Positions 50,017 through 59,282 of a stretch of 64,000 bases of DNA are shown here, one piece after another. Below the pieces are notes generated by a model. The model was not told the DNA's origin and ran no database searches. It saw only the letters and a program-made list of their open reading frames with translations. Origin of the DNA: Cylindrospermum sp. NIES-4074 (lineage in GTDB: Bacteria; Cyanobacteriota; Cyanobacteriia; Cyanobacteriales; Nostocaceae); the NCBI GenBank assembly GCA_003994795.1, contig AP018269.1, forward strand, positions 3,519,677-3,583,676. The letters are read 5' to 3'. The number at the start of each line of letters is the position of its first letter. Position 1 is the stretch's first letter. The position numbers were made by a program, and so were the translations under genes.

Positions 50017-50405
50017 GCCTTTATTTGCCTCTACAACTGGGAAATTGACACTTTATGTTTGTTTGCTTCCTGACTCACAAGTTAGTTGCCAGTACAGGAT
50101 AACGGTATTTTTTAAACTGAAACGAATTAAAACTTCACAATGTCTAGGTAGCGAGCAAGGATAATTAACCCGTTTCTCCTGCCCAGACTTTGTTTATCTT
50201 TTTCTTAATTATACTTTATAAAAGTACAAACATTTGGCTAATAACCAGAGTATTTTATCTTTTCTTAACTCTTCTTGATGTAAATAAATATATTTACTTA
50301 TGTAGTAATTTTGGAAAGTCAGCAGACACTAAGTATCACTCTTAACCAACTTACAACTTAAAGCCTCGGCTTCGCTCGGCTTTAACATCGAGTGAAGCCG
50401 AGATG
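50017..50405. other. Intergenic region with an inverted repeat
   Basis: About 390 bases between two minus-strand genes. Near the flippase end lies an inverted repeat, CTCGGCTTCGCTCG (50365-50378) and CGAGTGAAGCCGAG (50389-50402), 13 of 14 paired, just 3 bp after the flippase stop; it probably stops transcription of the polysaccharide operon. The rest is AT-rich and should hold the promoter of the ABC1 kinase gene. Confidence 0.55.
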
Positions 50406-51971
50406 TTAAAAATCCCACCGCCTGAGCCACCCGCTTAACCTTGCTTGAATGCTTTGGCGATGACGGTCTTCTAAAATACTCATCCATGATGAAATTGAGA
50501 ACACAGCACCACAGACTAATGCCGTAGCAAAAATTACAGTCCATGCTGATTTGATCCCCAAAAGCAATAGACTTTGCTTGGTTAACCAAGACAAGCTCAA
50601 ACAGCATACCAAGACAATGGCCCACAAACCAACTACCTGACGCAAATAAACACCGAAACTGAGCCGCAAGCGTACCATTGGTCGGTAGACAGCATACCAA
50701 TTGCTTGTTAGCATCTGTGCCAACATTGTACCCATTGCTACTCCAAGTAAGCCCAATGGCTTAATCAAAACCCACGTTAATACTAGGTTGAGAACACCTG
50801 CACTCAGAGCAAAAGGCGCGTACTTTTCATCTTCAGTTGCTCGCGAACTAGTTATCAGAATCACTTGTTGAGTCTCTAGGGTTAGCATTATGCAAAATAC
50901 TAAAAACACATTATTCCCAACAAAGTTCCCTTGACCCAACCACAATTCAATAAAATCCCTACCTGCCATCATCAAAAAGGCAACTCCTGCTGCCATTATT
51001 GATAACCCTATGCGAGCATTACGTAGCGTTAGTTTTTGAATTGTTTCTAAAGCGCCAGCTTGCCAAGCCTGACTAATAAAAACTGCCGAAGAAGTCGCAA
51101 AAGCCACAGCTAATTGAGATAAATTAGCTACCAAATTATAAGCAGCTTGATAACTGGGAATACTTTGAGAACCCTTGAATAGAGCAATAAAATAGCTATC
51201 TGTGCGGAGAACTAAAAATGCTCCTAAATCAGTTAGCCACCAATACAAAGATGGCTTGATTAGTGCCTTAGCATATTTAGTATTCCAACTACCTTGAAAA
51301 CTCAACAATTCAGGAAACCGCCAACGCATAATCCCTAAAGCTATAGATGCTTGAATTAAACCAGCAGCTACAGAAATTACAGTTAATGCTAATATTCCAC
51401 CTCCTAATAAGAGGACTATAAAATTACTCAGGACGACCAAAAAGTATGTTGTCATCCCGATTAAACTTTCCCAACCTACATATCCTGTTCCTGTTAGTAA
51501 GCAGCCAAGGTAAGAGAGACAAACTCCTCCAGCGTAACCAGCACACATGAGCAGCCAAGCCCAGAAGACTTCTTCTGGAGATACTTGAGTTAACTTAATT
51601 TGACTGATTAAACTATAACCAGAACCCCACGCAATAAAAAAAACAATTATCGATAACCATTGCAAAATAATCCGACCAGTAACTAATAAATCTCCAATAT
51701 GTTGCTGAGTCTCAACGGTAAGTTCTACGGCTGGGTCAGCGCCACTTTTTCCCTTAGCTAAAGCTATATGCCGCGTTAAAGTCGGCGGAATTCCTAGCCC
51801 TAACAATGCTAAAAAAGATTGGCTGTTACTGAGTAAATACCATATTCCTAATTCTTCTTTTCCTAGAAATCGGAAAAGAGTTGGAGTTAAAACTAGACCA
51901 GAAAAAACTATCGACAAACGACCAATCCAGGAGATACTAACTGCGAAAGCAATTCGTCGAGAAGTTGACAT
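50406..51971 (-). CDS. Wzx-type oligosaccharide flippase (MOP superfamily)
   Basis: A 521-aa membrane protein with 12-14 hydrophobic helices, starting MSTSRRIAFAVSISWIGRLS and containing TPTLFRFLGKEELGIWYLL, the conserved N-terminal motif of polysaccharide flippases. It moves lipid-linked oligosaccharide from the cytoplasmic to the periplasmic leaflet. A GTG at 51977 is in frame, but the ATG at 51971 is more likely. It is the last gene of the minus-strand exopolysaccharide cluster and lies 475 bp from the next gene, with repeats between. Confidence 0.9.
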   Translation of the reverse strand: MSTSRRIAFAVSISWIGRLSIVFSGLVLTPTLFRFLGKEELGIWYLLSNSQSFLALLGLGIPPTLTRHIALAKGKSGADPAVELTVETQQHIGDLLVTGRIILQWLSIIVFFIAWGSGYSLISQIKLTQVSPEEVFWAWLLMCAGYAGGVCLSYLGCLLTGTGYVGWESLIGMTTYFLVVLSNFIVLLLGGGILALTVISVAAGLIQASIALGIMRWRFPELLSFQGSWNTKYAKALIKPSLYWWLTDLGAFLVLRTDSYFIALFKGSQSIPSYQAAYNLVANLSQLAVAFATSSAVFISQAWQAGALETIQKLTLRNARIGLSIMAAGVAFLMMAGRDFIELWLGQGNFVGNNVFLVFCIMLTLETQQVILITSSRATEDEKYAPFALSAGVLNLVLTWVLIKPLGLLGVAMGTMLAQMLTSNWYAVYRPMVRLRLSFGVYLRQVVGLWAIVLVCCLSLSWLTKQSLLLLGIKSAWTVIFATALVCGAVFSISSWMSILEDRHRQSIQARLSGWLRRWDF

Positions 51972-52111
51972 ATTCACTCATTGCATTGTGAGTAGAAAAT
52001 AGTATTTGCTCTAGATTTTTCGGGTTTTTAACCTTAACTCAATACATCCCATGAGGACAATAGAAGTTATTCCTCAAAAAATATTTTTATAAATTGTTGC
52101 TTTACTTTTAT

Positions 52112-52323
52112 AGGACTTACGCAAAATATCTCTCAAACTCTTATTTCTCCGTGTCCTCTGCGCCTCTGCGGTATGCCTCCGGCACGCTGCGCGAACGTTT
52201 TTTCATAATCAGGACTTACGCAAGAACTCTCTGAAACTCTTATTCCTTTGTGTCCTTTGCGTCCTTTGCGGTTCGTTTCTTCATTATTTTGCGTAAGTCC
52301 TGATAATGAAAGCGTAAGTCCTG
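52112..52323. repeat. Composite AGGACTTACGCA repeat cluster
   Basis: Within the 475-bp gap between the flippase and GT2 genes, AGGACTTACGCA occurs directly at 52112-52123 and 52211-52222. It occurs inverted as TGCGTAAGTCCT at 52290-52301 and again in shortened form at 52312-52322. The DNA between the copies (CTCTCAAACTCTTATTTC, GTGTCCTCTGCG) is repeated too. This fits two nested or adjacent copies of the MITE found singly at 62129-62235. Confidence 0.88.
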
Positions 52324-52446
52324 TTTAAAAAAAAGTAATATCTAATGATTCATCTTTCGATAAGGCATCAAAAGCATCTTCAAAAAAAGCCTCAAAACCA
52401 CATTGAACATAACCAATTTATGAACCCAGAATTAATACTTTAATCA

Positions 52447-53409
52447 TTAATCATTATTGCTAAATGTAATATATCGACGTAAAGAGTAAAAGACTGTAAG
52501 AAATTGGTGATACCTGTCTGTTTTTAGACATAGCTTCATCACGATTGCTAAACTGAGTCGAATGTACTCAAAAGAATAGCGTAGTTGAGGATAGCGCTTG
52601 ATAGCTTGCTGTTGAAAATGAATGGCTAATTTACATTCTCTATCATCAGTTTGTAGAGATTTCCAGGCTATATATAGGTTTCCACGACCATAGCAGCGAT
52701 TTTTTAAATACTGTACGTCTGGGGGTAGGAAATCAAATACCTTTTCAATTACTAAAGCTTGCCCTTGTTCTGTCGCTTGCAAATTTCTGGTCGTGTTATT
52801 TGGATGTTGTCGATAGTAAACTAGCGGTTCTTTGATAACTGCAAATAAGTAACGAAAAGTAATGCGAACCCACAGATCCCAATCTTCAGCCGAGGATAAG
52901 TTTTGATCAAATAATCCTATATTTTCTAAACAATCACGACGGACTAATACTGTTGATGTTTGTATGGGATTGTATTCAAGTATTTGCTGCCACATATTAC
53001 CTTCTATATGTGATTTTGTGGTTCGACCGAAAGATTTACTATGCTCGTCTACTAAAGTTATCCAAGTGTAGACTAAGCTAATTGAGGGATTATTATCTAG
53101 GCAATTAACTTGTTTTTCTAACTTAGTTGGTTCCCAAAAATCATCAGCGTCTAAAAAAGCAATATATTCTCCTTTCGTGTGGGTAATGCCTGTATTTCTT
53201 GCTGTAGATACACCTTGGTTTTTTTGGGTAATTAATTTCACGCGCGAGTCTAATAACTCAGCGAACCATTGCCCAATATTATCTGTACTACCATCATCAA
53301 TAATTAAGACTTCAAAATCTGTGAAACTTTGCCGGAGGACACTGGATAAAGTTTCTGGCAGATAAGTCATAGCATTATAGGCTGGAATAACCACAGAAAC
53401 TTTCGGCAT
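52447..53409 (-). CDS. GT2-family glycosyltransferase, paralogue 2
   Basis: A 320-aa GT-A inverting enzyme: VSVVIPAYNAMTYLPETLSS, VLIIDDGSTDN, KNQGVSTARNTGI, AFLDADDFWEPTKLEKQV (DxD), and the later acceptor motif AEDWDLWVRITFRYLFAVI. No membrane helix. It is a close copy of the next upstream gene, the two being products of a tandem duplication. It adds a sugar to the repeat unit of the polysaccharide; identity unknown. Confidence 0.92.
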   Translation of the reverse strand: MPKVSVVIPAYNAMTYLPETLSSVLRQSFTDFEVLIIDDGSTDNIGQWFAELLDSRVKLITQKNQGVSTARNTGITHTKGEYIAFLDADDFWEPTKLEKQVNCLDNNPSISLVYTWITLVDEHSKSFGRTTKSHIEGNMWQQILEYNPIQTSTVLVRRDCLENIGLFDQNLSSAEDWDLWVRITFRYLFAVIKEPLVYYRQHPNNTTRNLQATEQGQALVIEKVFDFLPPDVQYLKNRCYGRGNLYIAWKSLQTDDRECKLAIHFQQQAIKRYPQLRYSFEYIRLSLAIVMKLCLKTDRYHQFLTVFYSLRRYITFSNND

Positions 53410-53464
53410 AATTACTGTCCTTATTTTCCTAAAAAACTATAAATGTGATGATTAAATTATTTTT

Positions 53465-54421
53465 TTAGGTTTTGATAGTTAATAGATTATTTCGCAAGTT
53501 ACGGCTTACTTTTCTGACTTTATCGTAAGCTTGAGAACCAAAATATTTGGTTATTGTGAGAGCTATACTCTGACGGATGTATTCCCATGACAATAGGAGT
53601 TGTGGATAATATAAAATAGCTTGCTGACGAAAATATATTGATTCTTGGCAATTTCCATTATCTAGACATCTCCAGGCTAAATATAAATTGACATTACCGT
53701 AGCTTCGGGTTTTTAAATACTGTAAATGCGATGGTACTGTTTGAAAAGTTTTATTGATGACAGCATGATTATCTTGGAGCATTTTTTGGCAATTAGTTGA
53801 CATACTGTTGTAATGTTGTCGATAATAAACTAATGGTTGTTTGATAACAGCAAATAGGTAACGAGAAGCTACACGTATCCACATATCCCAATCGGCTGAA
53901 CCAGATAAATCCCGATTAAATAAACCGACATTTGCAAAACAAGAACGACGAACTAAAGGTGAACTCCCACAAACAACTGTAGGACGTTCAATAATCTGCT
54001 TCCAGACATTACCCTCAGCATTGGTTTTAATTACAGTACCTGTGGGATGACTATGTTCATCAACTAAAGCTACCCAAGTATCCACTAAACCTATTTCTGG
54101 ATTATTTTCTAGACAAATTACTTGTTTTTCTAATTTGGTTGGTTCCCACAAATCATCAGCATCTAAAAAGGCGATATATTCTCCTTGGGCGTGGTTAATA
54201 CCTGTATTGCGAGCCGCAGATACACCTTGATTTTTTTGGACAATTAATTTCACTCTTTGGTCAATAATTTCCTTCACCCATTGCCCAATATTGTCTGTAC
54301 TACCATCATCAATAATTAATACTTCAAAATCAGTAAATGTCTGCTTGAAAACACTCTCCAAAGTGTCTGGTAGATAAGTCATGGCATTATAGGCCGGTAT
54401 AACTACAGAAACTTTTAGCAT
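53465..54421 (-). CDS. GT2-family glycosyltransferase, paralogue 1
   Basis: A 318-aa paralogue of the previous entry with the same order of motifs (VSVVIPAYNAMTYLPDTLES, VLIIDDGSTDN, AFLDADDLWEPTKLEKQV, SADWDMWIRVASRYLFAVI). The middle part, around the acceptor site (TVVCGSSPLVRRSC versus TSTVLVRRDC), differs most, which suggests different acceptor specificity. It lies 9 bp after the GT4 gene upstream. Confidence 0.92.
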   Translation of the reverse strand: MLKVSVVIPAYNAMTYLPDTLESVFKQTFTDFEVLIIDDGSTDNIGQWVKEIIDQRVKLIVQKNQGVSAARNTGINHAQGEYIAFLDADDLWEPTKLEKQVICLENNPEIGLVDTWVALVDEHSHPTGTVIKTNAEGNVWKQIIERPTVVCGSSPLVRRSCFANVGLFNRDLSGSADWDMWIRVASRYLFAVIKQPLVYYRQHYNSMSTNCQKMLQDNHAVINKTFQTVPSHLQYLKTRSYGNVNLYLAWRCLDNGNCQESIYFRQQAILYYPQLLLSWEYIRQSIALTITKYFGSQAYDKVRKVSRNLRNNLLTIKT

Positions 54422-54430
54422 AGGATAAAA

Positions 54431-55555
54431 CTAATATTTTTGAGACTGAAAAATTGTCTGTAAAATTACATCTCGATAGAGCAATGCTATTAAATTCCAG
54501 CTAAAACGTAAGGCATTTTGTCTGGCTTTTTGCTGCCAATTTGTCTGCAAAACTTTGGTAATTGCAGCAGCATATTTATCTATGTCTGTGACATCGCAGA
54601 GAATACCCCCATCTGCAATGATGTAACGTCGCATTTCATCATCTGTAGCTACTACTGGTAAGCCAGTGGCCATTGCTTCTAAATAAGCAAGTCCATAGGG
54701 TTCATTAATTGAGGGTAATGTGAAAGCATCGCTACTGCGATATACTTGAGGCATCTGCTCATGGGGAAAAGTTTTGATTGCAAAGCGATCGCATCCCAGC
54801 AATTTTTTTCCCAAATTTTCAAAGTATGCTTTATCACTACCATCTCCACAAATAAGTAAACTCACTGAAGGTAAAGCAGCTACAGCTTGGATGGCTAGTT
54901 CTATTCGCTTGTGGCTGTCACGCTTGAGAGAAGAGACACACAGCACTAAGGGTTGAGTTAAACCTAAGCTGATTTGTTCTCCTGATGGCGTAAAGCGGTT
55001 GATATCGACGCCGTTAGAAATGATACTAATATTTGGGGAGGGTTGAAAATTACGGGCAAAATTAGCGATCGCATCTGAGAAAACCACCAGATGATTAGGA
55101 CGAAAGCGTAAATTGCGAATTAGCGATCGCCCTCCATTCAACAATCCATTGTGTTCTGTATAAACAATCGGCGTCCCAATTAAAGCGCGGACAAAAGCAG
55201 CCATTGCTAAACCCCCATAATCATTGCAGGGAAAAATCATATCAGCAGGGTGTTTCAGCAGTCGCATAGCGCAAGGTAAGAAGCTTGTTAGGTGTTCCAT
55301 CACAATGTCAGGATGGGTAAACAAACCTTTGAATTTGGGGAAATGGCGTAATAGCTGACGCGCTTGAGTGCGGGAAATTCCCCCTGATGGATAGTAAAAA
55401 GGACTACAGTCAGCCCCAGCTAATAATTCCACCTCAAAATAACGGCTGAGGTGACGCGCTAGTTCAATGGCGAATATTTCTGAACCACCACTCCAGTTAA
55501 CCCCTGCACTGGGATGTACAAGCACCACCCGATAAGGCTTTTTTGAGTCAAGCAT
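54431..55555 (-). CDS. GT4-family glycosyltransferase
   Basis: A 374-aa GT-B enzyme with the N-terminal motif VNWSGGSEIFAIELARHL, YTEHNGLLNGG, IISNGVDINRFTP, and the donor site LPSINEPYGLAYLEAMATGLPVVAT, which holds the E-x7-E pair. Typical of glycosyltransferases that use GDP- or UDP-sugars. Its start overlaps the end of the polymerase/ligase gene by 8 bp, so it is coupled. Confidence 0.93.
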   Translation of the reverse strand: MLDSKKPYRVVLVHPSAGVNWSGGSEIFAIELARHLSRYFEVELLAGADCSPFYYPSGGISRTQARQLLRHFPKFKGLFTHPDIVMEHLTSFLPCAMRLLKHPADMIFPCNDYGGLAMAAFVRALIGTPIVYTEHNGLLNGGRSLIRNLRFRPNHLVVFSDAIANFARNFQPSPNISIISNGVDINRFTPSGEQISLGLTQPLVLCVSSLKRDSHKRIELAIQAVAALPSVSLLICGDGSDKAYFENLGKKLLGCDRFAIKTFPHEQMPQVYRSSDAFTLPSINEPYGLAYLEAMATGLPVVATDDEMRRYIIADGGILCDVTDIDKYAAAITKVLQTNWQQKARQNALRFSWNLIALLYRDVILQTIFQSQKY

Positions 55556-56948
55556 AAGGCTGATCCCAATTCCAACCTGCGATCGCCAATAAAGTCCACC
55601 AATAAAAAAACAAAGTGGTATGCGACCAAATATTTTCCGTAATCATGCCCACTATGATGGACACAAATAATGCTAACAATACCCAGCAAAATTGATATTG
55701 GGAACTGTTAGGAGAACTACGGCGAATTAACCCCACTAAATATGTAAATTGAGTACCGAGAAAAGCGATAAAAGCAGAAAAACCAACAATTCCCCCTTCC
55801 GCTAGGGCGCGGACATAATCGTTATGGGCGTAATTATTGTAAATAGTTAAATTCGGACTAGTCGCCAAACCATAACCAAAAATAGGAGAACGTTGCCAAG
55901 CTTGGATTAAAAAATTCCATTGCGCTAACCGCCAATTAAAACTATTACCATCTCCTTGTGAAAGCAAAATTGCCCGCGAAATATCTAAATCTGGATTGAG
56001 TAATGGTGTTTGTCCTAAAGAAGCGAGGCGTTGTTGTCCAAACTCGGTACTAGCAAATAAAGCGATAACTATCACAAATAAAAACGCCCCTGCTATCAGT
56101 TTAATTAAACTCAATTTTGGTAAAATCAAAACCAATATAAAAACGCCCAACATCATCAAACTAAATAAGGCTTTAGTGCTGACATAAAAGAAAGCAAGTA
56201 AACTGAGCAATAGCCACCAAACCCAACGCCGCCGAGACTGACCGAGTTGCCAATAAGTTAAGCCAATAAATAATAATAGGAAAGTAGCGAAAGTATTTGA
56301 TAATCCCAGAGTGCCGTTAATGCGGGAAATTTCTCCACTAATTGGGTCTTTAGCACCTTGAAGGAAAACAGGTAAAACGGAAATCGGTAATAGCATCTGA
56401 GTTACTGCTGCTGTTAGGGGTAAAATTAACGCCAAAAATAGAGCAGAGATAATTTTTTGGGGATGGATACGGTCTTTTAGCTGCATCACTAACAGATAAA
56501 CCATCAACCAGGAAAAAAGACGCACCCATTCACGAATGCTATTTAACCAAACAGCATCATTTAGCCTCAATTCTCCTTCTGGAAAGTAAGTTACCCATAA
56601 GCTTTGTAGAAGCACCCAACCGGCAAACAACCACCAAAAACCATTAGTACGGACTGTTTGACCAGCGAGTAATGTTATTGCTACATAAAATAAAGTGAGA
56701 ATATCTAAAGCAATAGCAAAAGCGGCTGGTACTTGCTGATCTGAGAAAGGGTCAAGGGCGCTACGTAAAATTAATAGTGCTAATACGGCTGACTCAAATC
56801 TAGTAAAAAAGAAAAATGCGATCGCCAATCCACCCACAGCCAAACCCACATAAAGCGGCTGTACACCAGCTAAGAACCCCACCGCTAGAGCAATTACCAC
56901 CCAGATGAATATGAGTAAATTTGCCAATTGATGAGTCAACATGATCAT
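55548..56948 (-). CDS. O-antigen ligase / Wzy-type polymerase family membrane protein
   Basis: A 466-aa protein with 10-12 membrane helices and the Wzy_C signature loop region YNNYAHNDYVRALAEGGIVGF (about 354-374), which contains the catalytic His/Arg-rich periplasmic loop of ligases and polymerases. In a Wzx/Wzy cluster it would polymerise repeat units in the periplasm, but WaaL-type ligation cannot be excluded. It overlaps both neighbours (4 bp with the kinase gene, 8 bp with GT4), showing a tight operon. Confidence 0.9.
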   Translation of the reverse strand: MIMLTHQLANLLIFIWVVIALAVGFLAGVQPLYVGLAVGGLAIAFFFFTRFESAVLALLILRSALDPFSDQQVPAAFAIALDILTLFYVAITLLAGQTVRTNGFWWLFAGWVLLQSLWVTYFPEGELRLNDAVWLNSIREWVRLFSWLMVYLLVMQLKDRIHPQKIISALFLALILPLTAAVTQMLLPISVLPVFLQGAKDPISGEISRINGTLGLSNTFATFLLLFIGLTYWQLGQSRRRWVWWLLLSLLAFFYVSTKALFSLMMLGVFILVLILPKLSLIKLIAGAFLFVIVIALFASTEFGQQRLASLGQTPLLNPDLDISRAILLSQGDGNSFNWRLAQWNFLIQAWQRSPIFGYGLATSPNLTIYNNYAHNDYVRALAEGGIVGFSAFIAFLGTQFTYLVGLIRRSSPNSSQYQFCWVLLALFVSIIVGMITENIWSHTTLFFYWWTLLAIAGWNWDQPYA

Positions 56949-59080
56949 CTAGACCTAACACCATTAGATGAATTAGCAGTATGTTTAATAACACTCATCG
57001 GCCGGGACAAATAACGATAAGTTTGTTCCGTTTGATTTGTCATTTCATTGACAACTATCCCTAAAATGGGGATGCGGTTTTGAGTCAGTTCTGCAACCGC
57101 CTTTTGCAGCATTTCCTTAGGGGTAAAATTGGGACGGATAATCAAGATAATGCCGTCAGTATATTTGCTCAAAGTGGCAGCATCAGCCGTGACAGAGAGG
57201 GGTGGAGTATCTATAATTACTAAATTATATTTAGCGATCGCCTCAGTAATGAGCAACTGCATCGCCCCTGACTCTAGTAACTGTGAAGGACGTTGATGTA
57301 ATTCCCCGCAAGTTAAGACAGAAAGATGATCCATTTCTCGCATCTGCACCGCCTTCAGCAGCGATTTATCTCTGTTGAGCACATTGGTAACTCCTGGTTG
57401 GGGAGCTAAATTAAACAACTGGTGCTGCATCGGGCGATATAAGTCAGCATCTACAACCAATGTCTGCCGAGATAACATCGCGGAAACAGCAGCCAAGTGA
57501 GAAACCACCAGTGATTTACCCTCACCGGGAATAGTGCTAGTTACAACAATGCTCCGCAACTTTTGAGGGTGGCGAAACTCCAGATTTTTGAGCAACATTC
57601 GATAAGGCTCAACCAAAGTCATATCATCTAAAAATCCTGCTGCTGACTGTAGTGTGAGCGTATTTACAGTTAGGGAAGGCAACGTTCCCAGCAAAGGTAT
57701 TTTCAGTAATTCCTCAGCTTCCGCAGCACTATGAATGGTGTTATCTATCACTTCCAACAGCAGCACTGCACCAATGGCTAAAATAGTCCCCAACACAAAA
57801 GCCAGCAGCAACACCAGAGAAGGTTTAGGAAAAGTGGGTGCAGTTGGTGGTATTGCCGCTTCGATAATTCTGATATTGCCTACCTGTTGGGCTTCAGCAA
57901 TGCGTGCTTCTTCCAGTTTGCCTTGAAGTAACTTGAGGGAAGCAGCAGCTGCTTCTCGTTGACGGGTGAATGCAGTTAGAGGTTGCTGTTGAATTGGCAA
58001 TTGTGCCAACCGATTTTGCAGATTAGCTTTGAGCGACTGAACTGTGCGGAGTTTATTTTCAATTGCCAAGCGTTCAATTTCATTGGTGATTAGCTGCGAG
58101 GTGAGATTTTGGCTGACGGTATCCGATGCCACATTGTCAGGAGGAATGGCAGAATTTTTTGGTGAAAGCTGAGAAAGTTGCTGATTGTATAAGTTATGCA
58201 GGGCTTGCCGCTCCCGAAGCAGTGACATCACAGTGGGATGATTTTCTGTAAAGCGCAAACGGGCATTAATAAGTTGTGTTTCTAAATCTGCCAATTTTCC
58301 CCGTAACTTGATTAGTTGTTCATCTTGACCACCTCTGACAGCGGTATAAGCATCACTGAGATTGGTAGCAGCAGTAATTTGTCGCAGAGAGACATTGCGC
58401 GATCGCACTTCTTGCAGTTGAGCCAACAAAGTGCGTTCCTGGTCTTCTAAAGCCGCTAAACTATCGACTAAACTTTTACTTTGGTCAGCAAAAGAAATAA
58501 TCCTACTAGCTCGTCGATATTTATTTTCTACAGATTCCGCTTTTTCTAATCGCTGCCGAGCTAATGGCACTTCTTTCTCTAAAAACTGCTGCACACTAGC
58601 AGCTTCTTTGCGGATTTGCTCGGCACTTTCCTTAACCATTGCTTGTGCCACAGCATTTACTAACTCAGCCGCCTTAATTGGGCTTTGATCTTGATAATTT
58701 ATAACCAGAATATTTGTAGCAGGAACAATTTTTACTTGTAAATTTTTATTTATTTCATTAATAGTTCTCTGGCTTCGAGCCTGGGGCGAAACCTTCGCTA
58801 AAGCTTGTTCTAAAATCGGTTGAGACTTAACTAATTCTGCTTGGTCTGCCAAAGGACTAGGGCCGCCTGGAGTACCCGCAGGTACTTGAGTCAGATCACG
58901 TCCCAATTCCGAAACGCTCACCCGGTTGTCATCTAGCATCAGTCGTGTTGATACTTGATATAAACGTGGAGTAATTGCCAGATAAACAAACGATGAACCA
59001 ACGACAGAAATAAACACTGCCAAAGCAGGCAACCAACGCCGCTGCAAAACTGCTGGTAAAGATGAAAAACTTTTATCCAT
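56945..59080 (-). CDS. Wzc-type polysaccharide copolymerase / BY-kinase
   Basis: A 711-aa protein. The N-terminal Wzz domain has a TM helix (LPALAVFISVVGSSFVYLAI), a long coiled coil (EQIRKEAASVQQFLEKEVPL ...), and a second TM helix (LVLLLAFVLGTILAIGAVLLL, about 420-440). A bacterial tyrosine kinase follows: Walker A STIPGEGKSLVVSHLA, A' LVVDADLYRPM, Walker B LVIIDTPPLSVTADA. It controls chain length and export of capsule or exopolysaccharide. The C-terminus carries only two tyrosines (QTYRYLS), fewer than the Tyr cluster of E. coli Wzc, so regulation by autophosphorylation may differ. The ATG at 59080 is the first good start. Confidence 0.95.
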   Translation of the reverse strand: MDKSFSSLPAVLQRRWLPALAVFISVVGSSFVYLAITPRLYQVSTRLMLDDNRVSVSELGRDLTQVPAGTPGGPSPLADQAELVKSQPILEQALAKVSPQARSQRTINEINKNLQVKIVPATNILVINYQDQSPIKAAELVNAVAQAMVKESAEQIRKEAASVQQFLEKEVPLARQRLEKAESVENKYRRASRIISFADQSKSLVDSLAALEDQERTLLAQLQEVRSRNVSLRQITAATNLSDAYTAVRGGQDEQLIKLRGKLADLETQLINARLRFTENHPTVMSLLRERQALHNLYNQQLSQLSPKNSAIPPDNVASDTVSQNLTSQLITNEIERLAIENKLRTVQSLKANLQNRLAQLPIQQQPLTAFTRQREAAAASLKLLQGKLEEARIAEAQQVGNIRIIEAAIPPTAPTFPKPSLVLLLAFVLGTILAIGAVLLLEVIDNTIHSAAEAEELLKIPLLGTLPSLTVNTLTLQSAAGFLDDMTLVEPYRMLLKNLEFRHPQKLRSIVVTSTIPGEGKSLVVSHLAAVSAMLSRQTLVVDADLYRPMQHQLFNLAPQPGVTNVLNRDKSLLKAVQMREMDHLSVLTCGELHQRPSQLLESGAMQLLITEAIAKYNLVIIDTPPLSVTADAATLSKYTDGIILIIRPNFTPKEMLQKAVAELTQNRIPILGIVVNEMTNQTEQTYRYLSRPMSVIKHTANSSNGVRSR

Positions 59081-59110
59081 TATCCATACCCTTATTAATG
59101 TTCCCTCTTT

Positions 59111-59282
59111 ATCTGTGGTTTAATACTCCTAAAAATTATCTTCATCAACATCCAACATCAATTACAGACAGAAAACAAAGAAAGACATAAATCGCCCTCT
59201 TTATTCATCTGTGTTTATCTGTGTTTATCTGTGGTTTAAAACTCCTAAAAACCATCTTCATTAACATCCATCATCAATTACA
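59111..59282. repeat. Direct duplication of a 55-bp sequence
   Basis: ATCTGTGGTTTAATACTCC and what follows (59111-59165) recurs with few changes at 59227-59282, with STRR-like TCTGTGTTTATCTG between. The second copy overlaps the last codons of the GT4 gene upstream. Confidence 0.85.
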
